The notes under the pieces are model-generated. The model was not told the origin of the DNA, ran no database searches, and saw only the letters and a program-made list of their open reading frames with translations. Positions 1-7,582 of a DNA stretch of 13,661 bases are shown here, one piece after another; positions within the stretch are counted from its first letter, which is position 1, and each line of letters begins with the position of its first letter. The stretch spans positions 1 through 13,661 of the forward strand of contig JAEZDV010000313.1 of assembly GCA_023417985.1 (NCBI GenBank), in the 5' to 3' direction. The position numbers and the translations under genes were made by a program. This stretch comes from Actinomycetes bacterium (GTDB taxonomy: Bacteria > Actinomycetota > Actinomycetes > Mycobacteriales > Mycobacteriaceae).

Positions 1-1252
1 GGTACTCGACGACCGGGTCGCCGGGTGCGTCCGTGGTGGTGTACGCCGGTCCGAAGTACTCCTGGACACCGTTGGCTACCTGGTTGACTCGTGCACCCCC
101 GGCTCCGGAATGGTCGTCCTCGGAGAACCGGAACGGCACGAGGTTGGGGCCGGTGAAGTCGGTGGACCGGATCGCCTCGACGATCGATTCGCGAGTGGGG
201 TTCTCGCCGGCGGCTTCGAGTGCCTGAACGAACGTGTGTGCCATGGACATGCCGTAAACGACGTTGCCGTCGAATTCGGCGCCATTGTTGTACTGCGCGT
301 TGATCTCCCGGAACTTGGTGGTCCACTCGTCGTCCTGGCTGAAGTGCGAGGACAGGTAGTTGGTGCTGAGCAGCCCGTCGGCGAGCGGGGCGGCGTCGCC
401 GAGGGTCTTGGACAGGGTCAGGTAGTCGCCGCCCACCGAGGCGGTGGTCCATTGCGGCCGGAAACCGAGTCGGCCCGCGGTCCCGATCGCCAACGCCGTG
501 AAACCGGGAATCGTGGCGAGCATGACGACCTCGCACCCCGCAGCCTGCAGCGCGCCGATCTGCGGGGCGACGTTGGTGTTGCTGGTGGCGTAGAACTGCT
601 TCTCGACGACGGCGTCGGCACCGACGATCTGCTCGACACCCGCAAGGTAATCGCCACCGAGATCGTCGTCCTGCCCCAGCGTGCACACCTTCTTGCCGGG
701 GAGATTGTCCTTCACGTACTGCGCCATGATCTTGGCTTCGACGGTGTAGTCGGCGTTGAAGCCGAAGGTGTTGGGATACTTGTCGGGCTGATTCCAGATT
801 CGGGAACCGGACGCGACGAACAGGTCCGGAACATTGTTGGTGTCGAGGAAGTCGAGGACACCCGAATGGGTCGGTGTCCCCAGGCCACCGAGGATCGCGA
901 ACACGCGGTCCTGCAACACCAGTTCGCGCACGACCTGCTGGGTGTTGGCCGGGTTGTAGCCGTCGTCTAGCGCCTTGTACTCGATGGTCCGACCGTGTAC
1001 GCCACCCTGCTCGTTGATGTAATCGAAGTACGCCTTGGTGGCAGGCGGGATCTTCGAGTATCCGGAGGCGGCCGGGCCCGTGAGCGGCATGTGCGTACCG
1101 ACCAGCACGGAGGTGTCGGTGACACCGGTGGTGTCCCCGTCCCCGGAAGCGCCGGTCGACGCGGTGGTGCCGCTGCCGCACGCGGCGAGCGTCAAGGCCG
1201 TTGTCGCAGCGAGTGCGACGAGGGAAAGGTGGTGTCGCCGAACTGTTTTCAT
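1..1252 (-). CDS. livK: HAAT-family ABC transporter substrate-binding lipoprotein (LivK-like), 3' end cut by window edge
   Basis: This is the periplasmic-type binding protein that delivers a ligand to the LivHM permease encoded just upstream. The first ~25 residues are a lipoprotein signal: basic MKTVRRHH start, hydrophobic stretch, then lipobox L-A-A-C with the lipidated Cys at residue 25, followed by a Ser/Thr/Gly-rich linker. The mature part has the type I periplasmic-binding fold seen in LivJ/LivK proteins (VGTHMPLTGPAA near the N-terminus, then YFDYINEQGGVHGR, AILGGLGTPT, and LPGKKVCTLGQDDDLGG). About 417 codons are present, so only the extreme C-terminus is missing. The ATG at 1252 follows an AGAGG ribosome site and overlaps the livM stop as ATGA, which indicates translational coupling. 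Ligand specificity cannot be read from the sequence; amino acids, amides, aromatics and other small acids are all transported by this family. Confidence 0.9.
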   Translation of the reverse strand, partial: MKTVRRHHLSLVALAATTALTLAACGSGTTASTGASGDGDTTGVTDTSVLVGTHMPLTGPAASGYSKIPPATKAYFDYINEQGGVHGRTIEYKALDDGYNPANTQQVVRELVLQDRVFAILGGLGTPTHSGVLDFLDTNNVPDLFVASGSRIWNQPDKYPNTFGFNADYTVEAKIMAQYVKDNLPGKKVCTLGQDDDLGGDYLAGVEQIVGADAVVEKQFYATSNTNVAPQIGALQAAGCEVVMLATIPGFTALAIGTAGRLGFRPQWTTASVGGDYLTLSKTLGDAAPLADGLLSTNYLSSHFSQDDEWTTKFREINAQYNNGAEFDGNVVYGMSMAHTFVQALEAAGENPTRESIVEAIRSTDFTGPNLVPFRFSEDDHSGAGGARVNQVANGVQEYFGPAYTTTDAPGDPVVEY

Positions 1253-2355
1253 ATGCTGGCCTCTGCTTTCGGTGGGGTGGAGACGGAAGTGGAATCGCGG
1301 TGACGGCCGTGTCGCGGGCCGCCGCTACCCGGCCGGAGACGACGGATTGCTGCCCCGAACAGGCCCTGGAGGCCGGCCGGGGCGAGCATCACGATGAGGA
1401 TGACGGCGACGCCGAAGACGGCGATCGCGAGGTTGCCGTCCAGACGCTCGGAGAGCGACGGAGAAAGCTCGAGTGTGTCGGTGAGGGCAGCGACGAGCGC
1501 GGGCAGCACGACGAGGAGGACCGCGCCCCACACCGCACCGAGAAGCGACCCGAGGCCACCGATCACCACGCCCATGAGCAGGAACAGCGAGAAGGTGACG
1601 CCGAACGCGCCCGGGGACGCGCTCTGGGACACCATCGCGAGCACACCGCCGCCGAGGCCGGCGGCACCGGCACTCACCACGAATGTGGTGATCTTGGTGC
1701 GAGCGACATCGATACCGGCGAGGCGAGCAGCGATCTCGTCGTCGCGCACGGCTTGCATGCGGCGACCGAAGTCTCCGGCAATGAGATTCGACAGGGCGAG
1801 CACGGTGAGGGCCGCGGCGATCACAGCGATCGTGGCCTGCCACTGTTCGACGGTGAACACCGAGGCGATGCTGCTCGGCGGCCCCTCCACGTACGCCCAA
1901 AGTCCCTGGTCGCCGCCGAGCACGTTGGAGAACGTTGTGGTGATAGAGGGGATCACGACGACGAGCGCGAGCGTCAAGCCGGCCAGGTAGGGGCCGTGCA
2001 GTCGGGCGGCGGCCGCCCCGACGACGACGCCGACCACGCAGGTCACGAGCACGGCAGCGACGAGCGGCACGAGCAACACCGAGATCCCGGTCGCGCCGGC
2101 GTCACCCATCGAGTTGGAGGTCAGCGCGAACGAGTACGCCCCGCAGGCCATCAGCGCCCCGTGCCCGAGCGAGAGCTGACCGTTGCGCCCGATGAGTACG
2201 GTCAGTCCGGCTGTCGCACACAGGTATGCGGCGATGGTGGCCAGCTGGTAGTTCCGGAAGGGGGGCAGCACGAAGATGATTGCGATGACGGCGACGGCGA
2301 TACCGAACACCACCGTGGCGCGCACGGCGAAGGAGTCGAAACGAGAAGTGTGCAT
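1249..2355 (-). CDS. livM: Branched-chain-amino-acid-type ABC transporter permease LivM
   Basis: Second membrane subunit of the Liv/HAAT importer, 368 residues. Many hydrophobic segments alternate with short loops. LivM-type motifs are visible: GRNGQLSLGHGAL near residue 58, the cytoplasmic coupling loop RDDEIAARLAGIDVARTK in the middle, and GVVIGGLGSLLGAVWGA in the C-terminal half. The C-terminal ~30 residues are a hydrophilic Arg/Gly/Ser-rich tail. The reading frame stays open upstream to 2661, but that part lies inside livH. The ATG at 2355, two bases after the livH stop (TGA-TC-ATG), is the sensible start. The stop overlaps the livK start by 4 bp. Confidence 0.92.
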   Translation of the reverse strand: MHTSRFDSFAVRATVVFGIAVAVIAIIFVLPPFRNYQLATIAAYLCATAGLTVLIGRNGQLSLGHGALMACGAYSFALTSNSMGDAGATGISVLLVPLVAAVLVTCVVGVVVGAAAARLHGPYLAGLTLALVVVIPSITTTFSNVLGGDQGLWAYVEGPPSSIASVFTVEQWQATIAVIAAALTVLALSNLIAGDFGRRMQAVRDDEIAARLAGIDVARTKITTFVVSAGAAGLGGGVLAMVSQSASPGAFGVTFSLFLLMGVVIGGLGSLLGAVWGAVLLVVLPALVAALTDTLELSPSLSERLDGNLAIAVFGVAVILIVMLAPAGLQGLFGAAIRRLRPGSGGPRHGRHRDSTSVSTPPKAEASI

Positions 2356-2357
2356 GA

Positions 2358-3236
2358 TCAGACCTGCCTGGCGGCGACGCCGGAGAAAATACCTTGGGGC
2401 CGCAGCAGAAGCACCGCCAGCAGCATCAGAAGCACCGCGATCGGCGCGATGCTTCCACTGAGATACCCGCTGACGAAGCTCAGCAGCAACCCGGTCGCGA
2501 GGCCGCCGAGCACCGCTCCCACGGGGCTGTCCAGCCCGCCGATCACCGCGGCGGTGAACGCGAAGATGAACACGAGATCGACTGCGTGCGGGTTCAACCC
2601 GAGTTCGGTAGGTACCACCAGCAGTGCCGCGAGTCCGCCGACCGCGCCGGCGAGCGCCCACCCCAGGGTGAGCATCGCCGAGACCTTCACGCCCAGCAGC
2701 CGCGACACGTCCGGAGCGAACGCGGAGGCCCGCATCTTCAGTCCGAGGTCGGTACGGGTGAACAGCAGGGCGAGGCCGATGACCACCACGCCCACCGCTG
2801 CGAAGACGAACACGTCGTACGGTGACAGCAGCGGAACGTTACCGACGCGCAACGGATCACGACTGAACGGCAACTGCATCGGCCGGAAGTCGTTGCCGTA
2901 GATCATGCCGAGTACTGCGTGGATCACCATGACGAGTCCGAGCGCGACGATCACCGCGGCCAGTGGGCGGCTGTGGTCGAGGCGGCGGATCAGCACTCGC
3001 TCGACGAGTGCCCCCAGGACGAAGCCGCTCACGATCGCGGCAACGAGGCCGTACCAGTACGAACCGGTTGCCGACGTCACCGAATAGGCGATGTACGTGG
3101 TGGCCGCGGCCATCGCACCCTGCGCGAAGTTGATCACGCGCGTGCCCCGCCAGATCAGCACCAGTGCGAGAGCGAAGGCTGCGAATACGGCGCCGCGCGC
3201 GAGACCGTCCACAGTGAGAAACAGGAACCTGTCCAT
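2358..3236 (-). CDS. livH: Branched-chain-amino-acid-type ABC transporter permease LivH
   Basis: First membrane subunit of the importer, 292 residues with about eight predicted hydrophobic helices. The N-terminus (GLARGAVFAAFALALVLIWRGTRVINFAQGAM) is the hallmark of LivH, in which a short helix is followed by the INFAQG motif. The central loop TDLGLKMRASAFAPDVSRLLGVKV is the EAA-like coupling helix that contacts the ATPases. The C-terminal GGLDSPVGAVLGGLATGLL matches the LivH G-G-hydrophobic motif. The ATG at 3236 has a good GAGGAGT ribosome site and lies 10 bp after the livF stop. It is in one operon with livG, livF, livM and livK. Confidence 0.93.
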   Translation of the reverse strand: MDRFLFLTVDGLARGAVFAAFALALVLIWRGTRVINFAQGAMAAATTYIAYSVTSATGSYWYGLVAAIVSGFVLGALVERVLIRRLDHSRPLAAVIVALGLVMVIHAVLGMIYGNDFRPMQLPFSRDPLRVGNVPLLSPYDVFVFAAVGVVVIGLALLFTRTDLGLKMRASAFAPDVSRLLGVKVSAMLTLGWALAGAVGGLAALLVVPTELGLNPHAVDLVFIFAFTAAVIGGLDSPVGAVLGGLATGLLLSFVSGYLSGSIAPIAVLLMLLAVLLLRPQGIFSGVAARQV

Positions 3237-3246
3237 CGGATACTCC

Positions 3247-3966
3247 TCAGAATCCCAGGTAGGCGGTGCGGAAGTCGCTGTCCATCACGAGTTCTGCGGC
3301 CGAGGTGGCGACGACGATCCGGCCCAGCGCCAGCACGATCGCCTGGTCTGCGATCGGGAGCGCGCTGTGAACGTTCTGCTCGACGAGCAGCACCGTCAGT
3401 CCGGTGCGGTCGCGCAGGTCACGCAGAGTCGTCATGATCAGGTCCACGATGCGCGGCGCGAGGCCCAGCGACGGCTCGTCGAGCAGGAGCAACGAGGGCC
3501 GCGCGACGAGGGCACGGCCGATCGCGAGCATCTGCCGCTCGCCGCCGGAGAGTTGATGGCCACTGCTGTTCCGTCGCCGGGCGAGCGGTTCGAACATCTC
3601 GTACATCTCGGCGATCGCGCGTTTGGTGTCGACGCGGTCCTTGCGCCACAATCCGCCGAGCCGCAGATTTTCCTCGACGGTCAATTCGCCGATCACGCCA
3701 CGGCCCTCGGGCACGTGGGCAACGCCGTGGTGCACGAGTTTTTCCGTCGGGACACCCAGCACGGGAGTGCCCGACACACTGATCGAACCCTGAACGGCAG
3801 GCAGCATTCCCGACAGCGCGCGCAGCAGGGTCGTTTTCCCGGCACCGTTGGCGCCGACGACGGCCGCGATCGTGCCCGACGGGACGTCGAAGCTGACCTC
3901 GTGCAGCACCGGTACGGGACCGTATCCACCGGTGAGGTTTTCGACACGCAGGAGTGGTGTGCTCAC
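3247..3966 (-). CDS. livF: Branched-chain-amino-acid-type ABC transporter ATP-binding protein LivF
   Basis: One of the two cytoplasmic ATPases that drive the LivHM permease, 239 residues, the normal length for LivF. Walker A is GANGAGKT (residues 38-45), the ABC signature is a canonical LSGGE (139-143), Walker B is LLLLDE (159-164) followed by PSLGLAP, and the switch region reads LLVEQN, with the Gln that is usual in LivF. The VAHVPEGRGVIGELTVEENL stretch is the LivF-type Q-loop region. I chose the GTG at 3966 because it has a GGGGAGGG ribosome site and overlaps the livG stop as GTGA. The open frame continues upstream to 4080 but only within livG. Confidence 0.93.
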   Translation of the reverse strand: MSTPLLRVENLTGGYGPVPVLHEVSFDVPSGTIAAVVGANGAGKTTLLRALSGMLPAVQGSISVSGTPVLGVPTEKLVHHGVAHVPEGRGVIGELTVEENLRLGGLWRKDRVDTKRAIAEMYEMFEPLARRRNSSGHQLSGGERQMLAIGRALVARPSLLLLDEPSLGLAPRIVDLIMTTLRDLRDRTGLTVLLVEQNVHSALPIADQAIVLALGRIVVATSAAELVMDSDFRTAYLGF

Positions 3967-4787
3967 GCCGGGCCCTCCCCGCCGAGGTAGGCCGCAGCGA
4001 CCAGCGGATCGGCGCGGATCTCGTCGGGAGTGCCCGCGGCGATCACCTTGCCGAAGTCGAGAACGACGATGTGATCGCACACCGACATGATCAGATCGAC
4101 GTTGTGTTCCACCAGCATCACCGAACGTGACCCGTCGCCGCGCGCGGGTAGCCGGCGGATCAGCGCGCCGAGTTCCTCGATGTCGGCGCTGTCCAGGCCG
4201 CCTGCGGGCTCGTCGAGAAGAAGCACCGTGGGGTCCGAGATGAGGGCGCGTGCGAGCGCCACTTTCTTCGCCACCGCGTAGGGAAGCGCCGGGGGGAGGG
4301 ACTGCGCGTAGTCGCCGATCCCGAACTCGTCGAGCAGCGTTGCAGCCGCGTCGCGGGCCGCCCGCTGGGTGCGCGAGCCGGACGGCAACCCGAGCAGGCT
4401 CGTCACGAACGGTGCGCGATGCGACAGCGACGCACCTGCGGCGACGTTCTCGAGGACGGTGAGCCCACCGAAGAGCCCGAGTCCCTGCAGCGTGCGCGCT
4501 ACCCCGTGCCGGACCAGGCGGTGGGGTGAGGGGCGCACCGGACGGCCGTCGAACGACAGCGTTCCCGCGCGAGGGCGCTGAAAGCCGCAGACGACGTTGA
4601 ACAGCGTCGTCTTCCCCGCGCCGTTGGGGCCCATGACACCGACCACCGAGCCGGCCGGGACCTGCAGCGATACGTCCTCGAGCGCGACGAGGCCGCCGAA
4701 GCGGACCTCGATGCCGTCGAGTCGGAGCCGGATCGGAGGTTCACTCCGAGTGGCGATTGATTGCACAGCGGGTGCACTTTCTCTCAT
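3963..4787 (-). CDS. livG: Branched-chain-amino-acid-type ABC transporter ATP-binding protein LivG (divergent signature motif)
   Basis: Second cytoplasmic ATPase and first gene of the liv operon, 274 residues from the ATG at 4787. Walker A is GPNGAGKT (53-60), Walker B is VLLLDE (188-193), and the switch His is in MLVEHN. The ABC signature, normally LSGGQ or L-A-Y-G-Q-Q in LivG, is replaced by LPYAVAKK (168-175), directly before VALARAL. The start is uncertain. The ATG has GAGGG only one base upstream, and a GTG at 4766 (seven codons in) is an alternative. The open frame extends upstream to 5426, but that region is antisense to the SDR gene and has no LivG similarity. Overlaps livF by 4 bp. 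Confidence 0.9.
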   Translation of the reverse strand: MRESAPAVQSIATRSEPPIRLRLDGIEVRFGGLVALEDVSLQVPAGSVVGVMGPNGAGKTTLFNVVCGFQRPRAGTLSFDGRPVRPSPHRLVRHGVARTLQGLGLFGGLTVLENVAAGASLSHRAPFVTSLLGLPSGSRTQRAARDAAATLLDEFGIGDYAQSLPPALPYAVAKKVALARALISDPTVLLLDEPAGGLDSADIEELGALIRRLPARGDGSRSVMLVEHNVDLIMSVCDHIVVLDFGKVIAAGTPDEIRADPLVAAAYLGGEGPA

Positions 4788-4919
4788 GCCCTCGTCGGAC
4801 TTTCGGGCGGTCTGCCCGGCCTGAGTGAGACCGGCATCACTTTTCAGCGACAGGTTACAACACTGTGAGTGTATGTTCCTAGTGTCCGGACTGATCATTA
4901 CGGAACAGGAGTCGAGACG
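4788..4919. promoter_or_regulatory. Divergent promoter region liv operon / SDR-tetR, with candidate TetR operator
   Basis: This 132-bp region must hold promoters for livG (leftward) and the SDR gene (rightward). At 4860-4872 is ACACT-GTG-AGTGT, a perfect 5-bp inverted repeat. Outside it, ACA (4857-4859) and TGT (4874-4876) extend the symmetry with a one-base offset, giving a ~20-bp imperfect palindrome of the size TetR proteins bind. A possible rightward promoter is TTACAA (4855-4860) with TAGTGT (4880-4885), which would bracket the palindrome, but the 19-bp spacing is long. An 8-bp palindrome GTCCGGAC lies at 4884-4891, and TGTTCC/GGAACA half-sites lie at 4874-4879 and 4902-4907. The SDR ribosome site AGGAG is near 4907-4911. 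Operator assignment is inference. Confidence 0.4.
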
Positions 4920-5687
4920 GTGGTCGCATCCAACGAGGGAGCCCGGCGACGGCTCGAAGGCCGGGTCGCGGTGGTCACAGGAGCCAGTCGAGGAATCGGT
5001 TTCGGTATCGCCGAACGCCTCGTGGCGGAGGGCGCCCGAGTGGTGCTCACGGCGCGGTCGCCGGAGCCGCTCGCCGAAGCCGTCGCCGCGCTCGGGCCCG
5101 AGGTCGCGTGCGGTGTGGCGGGAAAGGCACACGATCCGGCGCACCGAGACGACGCGATGAGTACCGCTGTGGATCGTTTCGGCAGGGTCGACATCCTCGT
5201 CAACAACGCCGGCACCAACCCCGTCTACGGCCCTTTGGTCGATCTCGACCTGGAGGCTGCCCGCAAAATCCTCGAGGTGAACGTGCTCGCAGCGCTGGCC
5301 TGGACGCAGCGCTTTGCTGCGCTGGCCACCGAAGGTGGAGCGGTCGTGAACATCTCGTCCGTTTCCGCGTTCTCCCATGCACCGGGAATCGCGTTCTACG
5401 GCGTGAGCAAAGCGGCACTCAACCAACTCACCCGCTCACTGGCGGCGGAACTCGGACCGGCGATCCGCGTCAACGCCGTCGCGCCGGCGGTGGTGAAGAC
5501 GCAGTTCGCGGCTGCGCTGTACGAGGGCCGGGAAGAACAGGTGGCGGCGCGATATCCGATGCATCGCCTCGGCATGCCCTCCGATGTCGCGTCGGCGGTC
5601 GCCTACCTTGTGTCCGACGACGCATCCTGGGTTACCGGACAGGTTTTGTCGGTCGACGGTGGCGGCGCCACGGCGTCGTCGCAGTAA
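4920..5687 (+). CDS. SDR-family NAD(P)-dependent oxidoreductase
   Basis: Classical short-chain dehydrogenase/reductase, 255 residues, interconverting an alcohol and a ketone on an unidentified substrate. The cofactor motif TGASRGIG is at 20-27, NNAG at 95-98, the structural Asn at 121, and the catalytic set is Ser147, Tyr160 and Lys164 (YGVSK). The C-terminal SDDASWVTGQVLSVDGG segment is typical of the FabG-like group. TAR after the second beta strand hints at NADP(H) preference. I chose the GTG at 4920, which has AGGAG eight bases upstream and places the Rossmann motif at the usual distance from the N-terminus. An ATG at 4869 in the same frame would add 17 residues across the candidate operator. 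Divergent from livG and 100 bp upstream of a tetR gene, so possibly controlled by it. Confidence 0.9.
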   Translation: MVASNEGARRRLEGRVAVVTGASRGIGFGIAERLVAEGARVVLTARSPEPLAEAVAALGPEVACGVAGKAHDPAHRDDAMSTAVDRFGRVDILVNNAGTNPVYGPLVDLDLEAARKILEVNVLAALAWTQRFAALATEGGAVVNISSVSAFSHAPGIAFYGVSKAALNQLTRSLAAELGPAIRVNAVAPAVVKTQFAAALYEGREEQVAARYPMHRLGMPSDVASAVAYLVSDDASWVTGQVLSVDGGGATASSQ

Positions 5688-5787
5688 GCGCCCGCAAGGG
5701 CCGACTCGTGCGAATGCGAGAGAGGCCGGGCGCACTGGCAGAATGCAGCACAGCAGCACACACGGACGACGCGAGTGAGGAGCGGCG

Positions 5788-6396
5788 GTGACCAGCACCT
5801 CGGACGGCCGGACCGCGCGCGGTGAGCGCACCCGGCGCGCCGTGATCGACGCGCACATCGCTCTGATCGAGGCGGGAGAACTCAAGCCGACCGGAGCGCA
5901 GATTGCGGAGCGGGCAGGAATCTCCGTGCGCGCGCTGTGGGCCAATTTCAACGATCTGGAGACGCTGTTCGGCACCACGGGCGCCGAACTCCTGAGACGT
6001 CAGGACGCGATGTTCGTGCCGGTGCCGCCCGATCTCGCTCTCCCCGAGCGAGTGGACAGGTTCTGCACCCAACGTGCGAAGTTGCTCGAGTTCATCGCCC
6101 CTTATGCACGGGCGGCGGGAGTACGTGAGCCGTTCTCTCGTGAGCTGCGGACCTACCGGATGCGACACATCGCGCGCGTCACCGACGAGATCGAGGTGCT
6201 CTTCGCGCGCGAACTCGCACCCCTTCCGCGCTCGCGCCGGACACAGGCGATCCAGGCACTCGGAATCGCCAGTACTTGGGCGGCCTGGTCGGTGCTGCGA
6301 GACGAGTACAGCCTCGACGTCGACGCCGCCACCGCCGTGATGCGTCAGACGGTCGCCGCGCTTCTCGCCGCCACGGTCCACGTCTCTCTCGGCTAG
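5788..6396 (+). CDS. TetR/AcrR-family transcriptional regulator
   Basis: A 202-residue one-component repressor. The N-terminal 60 residues are a TetR DNA-binding domain: a basic first helix (GERTRRAVIDAHIALIEAG), then the helix-turn-helix with PTGAQIAERAGISVRALWANFNDLETLF at about 34-61. This follows the family pattern (TVRDIAERAGVS..TLYRHFPSKEAL), with W and N in place of the usual Y and F. The C-terminal ~140 residues are helical and should form the ligand pocket and dimer interface; the ligand is unknown. The start is GTG at 5788 with a strong GAGGAG site. It lies 100 bp after the SDR gene, on the same strand, and probably controls the divergent SDR/liv region. It converges on the esterase gene with 37 bp between stops. 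Confidence 0.9.
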   Translation: MTSTSDGRTARGERTRRAVIDAHIALIEAGELKPTGAQIAERAGISVRALWANFNDLETLFGTTGAELLRRQDAMFVPVPPDLALPERVDRFCTQRAKLLEFIAPYARAAGVREPFSRELRTYRMRHIARVTDEIEVLFARELAPLPRSRRTQAIQALGIASTWAAWSVLRDEYSLDVDAATAVMRQTVAALLAATVHVSLG

Positions 6397-6433
6397 CCCC
6401 GGAACTGTCGGCGAGCGCCCGGCGGCCGAGCGA

Positions 6434-7309
6434 TCACCCGAAGAGGGAGGCCACGATCCGGTCGGCTGCGTTGCGGTGCCCGGCGGCGTTCGGGTGCAGC
6501 GGGATTGCTTCTGCGACCGGCGACAGCCCCTCCATCCAGCGTTCCTCGGGTTCGGCGCACGCGTCGTGCCCGACGGTCGAACCCGCAAGATCGACGTACT
6601 CCGCACCCGCGTCCTGTGCATTCCGCCGCATCGCGTCGTTCAGCCGGTCGAGTTTGTCCTGGAGGTAGGTCGCGTCCTGGGGCCACATCCGTTGGTCGGG
6701 AAAACATCCGCCGTCGCGGATGGCCGTGGGATAGCCGACGAATACGATCTTCGCATTCGGGGAACGATCCCGAATCTCCTGGGTGATGGTTCCGTAACGC
6801 GGGCCGAAGGCGTCGATCGTGGCGTCGACCCGGTCGGAGCCGGAAGCGGTATTCGTCACGGCGCACGACTGCCCGTCGGGTGGCGGAAGGAGATTGATGC
6901 ACCCGACCGCCAACTGGACCAGACCGATGTCGTTGCCGCCGATCCCGACCGTCACGAGGTCGACGTCGGGTGTCAACGCGTCGTATTGCGGCGGCACGCC
7001 GACACCGCGGAACGTCGATTGGGATTCGGTGAAGTCGGTGCTCACCGCGGCGCCGCACGACACGTCGATGAACCGCGAGACGTTCAGTACTTCCGAGACC
7101 AGGGTCGGATAGTTGCTGCTCGACCGTCCGCATTCCTCCGACACCGTAGGCGGAATCCCGGGACCGGAGGTGAACGAATCGCCGAGCGCAACATACGAAT
7201 CGTAGAGCGGAGTGGCCGACGCGGACTGGGACGCAGGCAGAAGCGTCACGAAAACTGCGGTCACGAGTACGGATCCGGCGACTCTCATACGGGCGGCACC
7301 TGTACGCAC
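6434..7309 (-). CDS. Secreted SGNH/GDSL-family esterase or lipase
   Basis: Exported serine hydrolase acting on ester bonds, 291 residues from the GTG at 7309. A Sec signal peptide is clear: RTGAARMR, a hydrophobic run VAGSVLVTAVFVTLLPA, and a likely cleavage after ASA at residue 32. SGNH blocks follow: GDSFTSG with nucleophile Ser45, Gly86 in SCGAA, GGND with Asn126, and LHPNAAGH near the C-terminus with His272. The usual Asp three residues before the His is absent, as in Streptomyces-type enzymes of this family that use a Ser-His dyad. Six Cys residues in the mature part suggest three disulfides. GTG 7309 has GGGAG four bases upstream; ATG 7288 is an equally plausible start. Substrate unknown; lipid esters are typical. 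Confidence 0.88.
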   Translation of the reverse strand: MRTGAARMRVAGSVLVTAVFVTLLPASQSASATPLYDSYVALGDSFTSGPGIPPTVSEECGRSSSNYPTLVSEVLNVSRFIDVSCGAAVSTDFTESQSTFRGVGVPPQYDALTPDVDLVTVGIGGNDIGLVQLAVGCINLLPPPDGQSCAVTNTASGSDRVDATIDAFGPRYGTITQEIRDRSPNAKIVFVGYPTAIRDGGCFPDQRMWPQDATYLQDKLDRLNDAMRRNAQDAGAEYVDLAGSTVGHDACAEPEERWMEGLSPVAEAIPLHPNAAGHRNAADRIVASLFG

Positions 7310-7343
7310 GGGACTCCCACCGAATCGGCGACATGTTTCGCTG

Positions 7344-7372
7344 ATCATCCGACGGTGAGGTCCGGCTGTCAA
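7344..7372 (-). promoter_or_regulatory. Sigma-A-like promoter of the secreted esterase gene
   Basis: On the minus strand, a perfect -35 TTGACA (7372-7367) is followed after exactly 17 bases by GATGAT (7349-7344), which matches four of six positions of the -10 consensus. Transcription would start near 7337, about 28 bases before the GTG at 7309 or about 49 before the ATG at 7288. Confidence 0.5.
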
Positions 7373-7501
7373 GGGATCGGCGGTGCTCGATGACTTCGCA
7401 TAGGAGACGGTACGCGTGCCGGGATCGGACCATCGTGCGGTGGTCGCGCAACTGCGTCTCGACGGCGTGCCTGAATTAGTCGCACCAGCTCTGAGGAACG
7501 A

Positions 7502-7538
7502 AAGGAGGAGACGCCGCTTTTCGCGGCGCCGCCTCCTT
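7502..7538 (-). terminator. Hairpin terminator after the DUF35-thiolase operon
   Basis: Bases 7502-7517 pair with 7523-7538: AAGGAGG and CGCCGC blocks match CCTCCTT and GCGGCG, with two mismatches in 16 positions and a five-base loop. It lies 44 bp past the thiolase stop. Read leftwards it is followed by a short T-rich stretch (TTTCGTT). It separates the thiolase operon from the esterase promoter. Confidence 0.65.
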
Positions 7539-7582
7539 CCGGCTTCGAGCAGCCCGGACGGGCGGTTACGTGGCGCGCACGA

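Noticed and set aside
110..970. 286-codon open frame on the plus strand at the left edge
   Set aside because: It is antisense to livK, which has a lipoprotein signal and family motifs; this translation has none.
1201..2901. 566-codon open frame on the plus strand
   Set aside because: It is antisense to livH, livM and the start of livK. The translation is low-complexity (runs of H, E, D, R, G) with no recognisable domain, which is typical of a mirror frame in GC-rich DNA.
4788..5426. Upstream extension of livG to 5426
   Set aside because: It would be antisense to the SDR gene and cover the divergent promoter region; LivG homology begins only after 4787.
6397..6433. Possible hairpin TCGGC/GCCGA between the tetR and esterase stops
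   Set aside because: Only a 5-bp stem with a 12-base loop and no T-tract; too weak to call a terminator.
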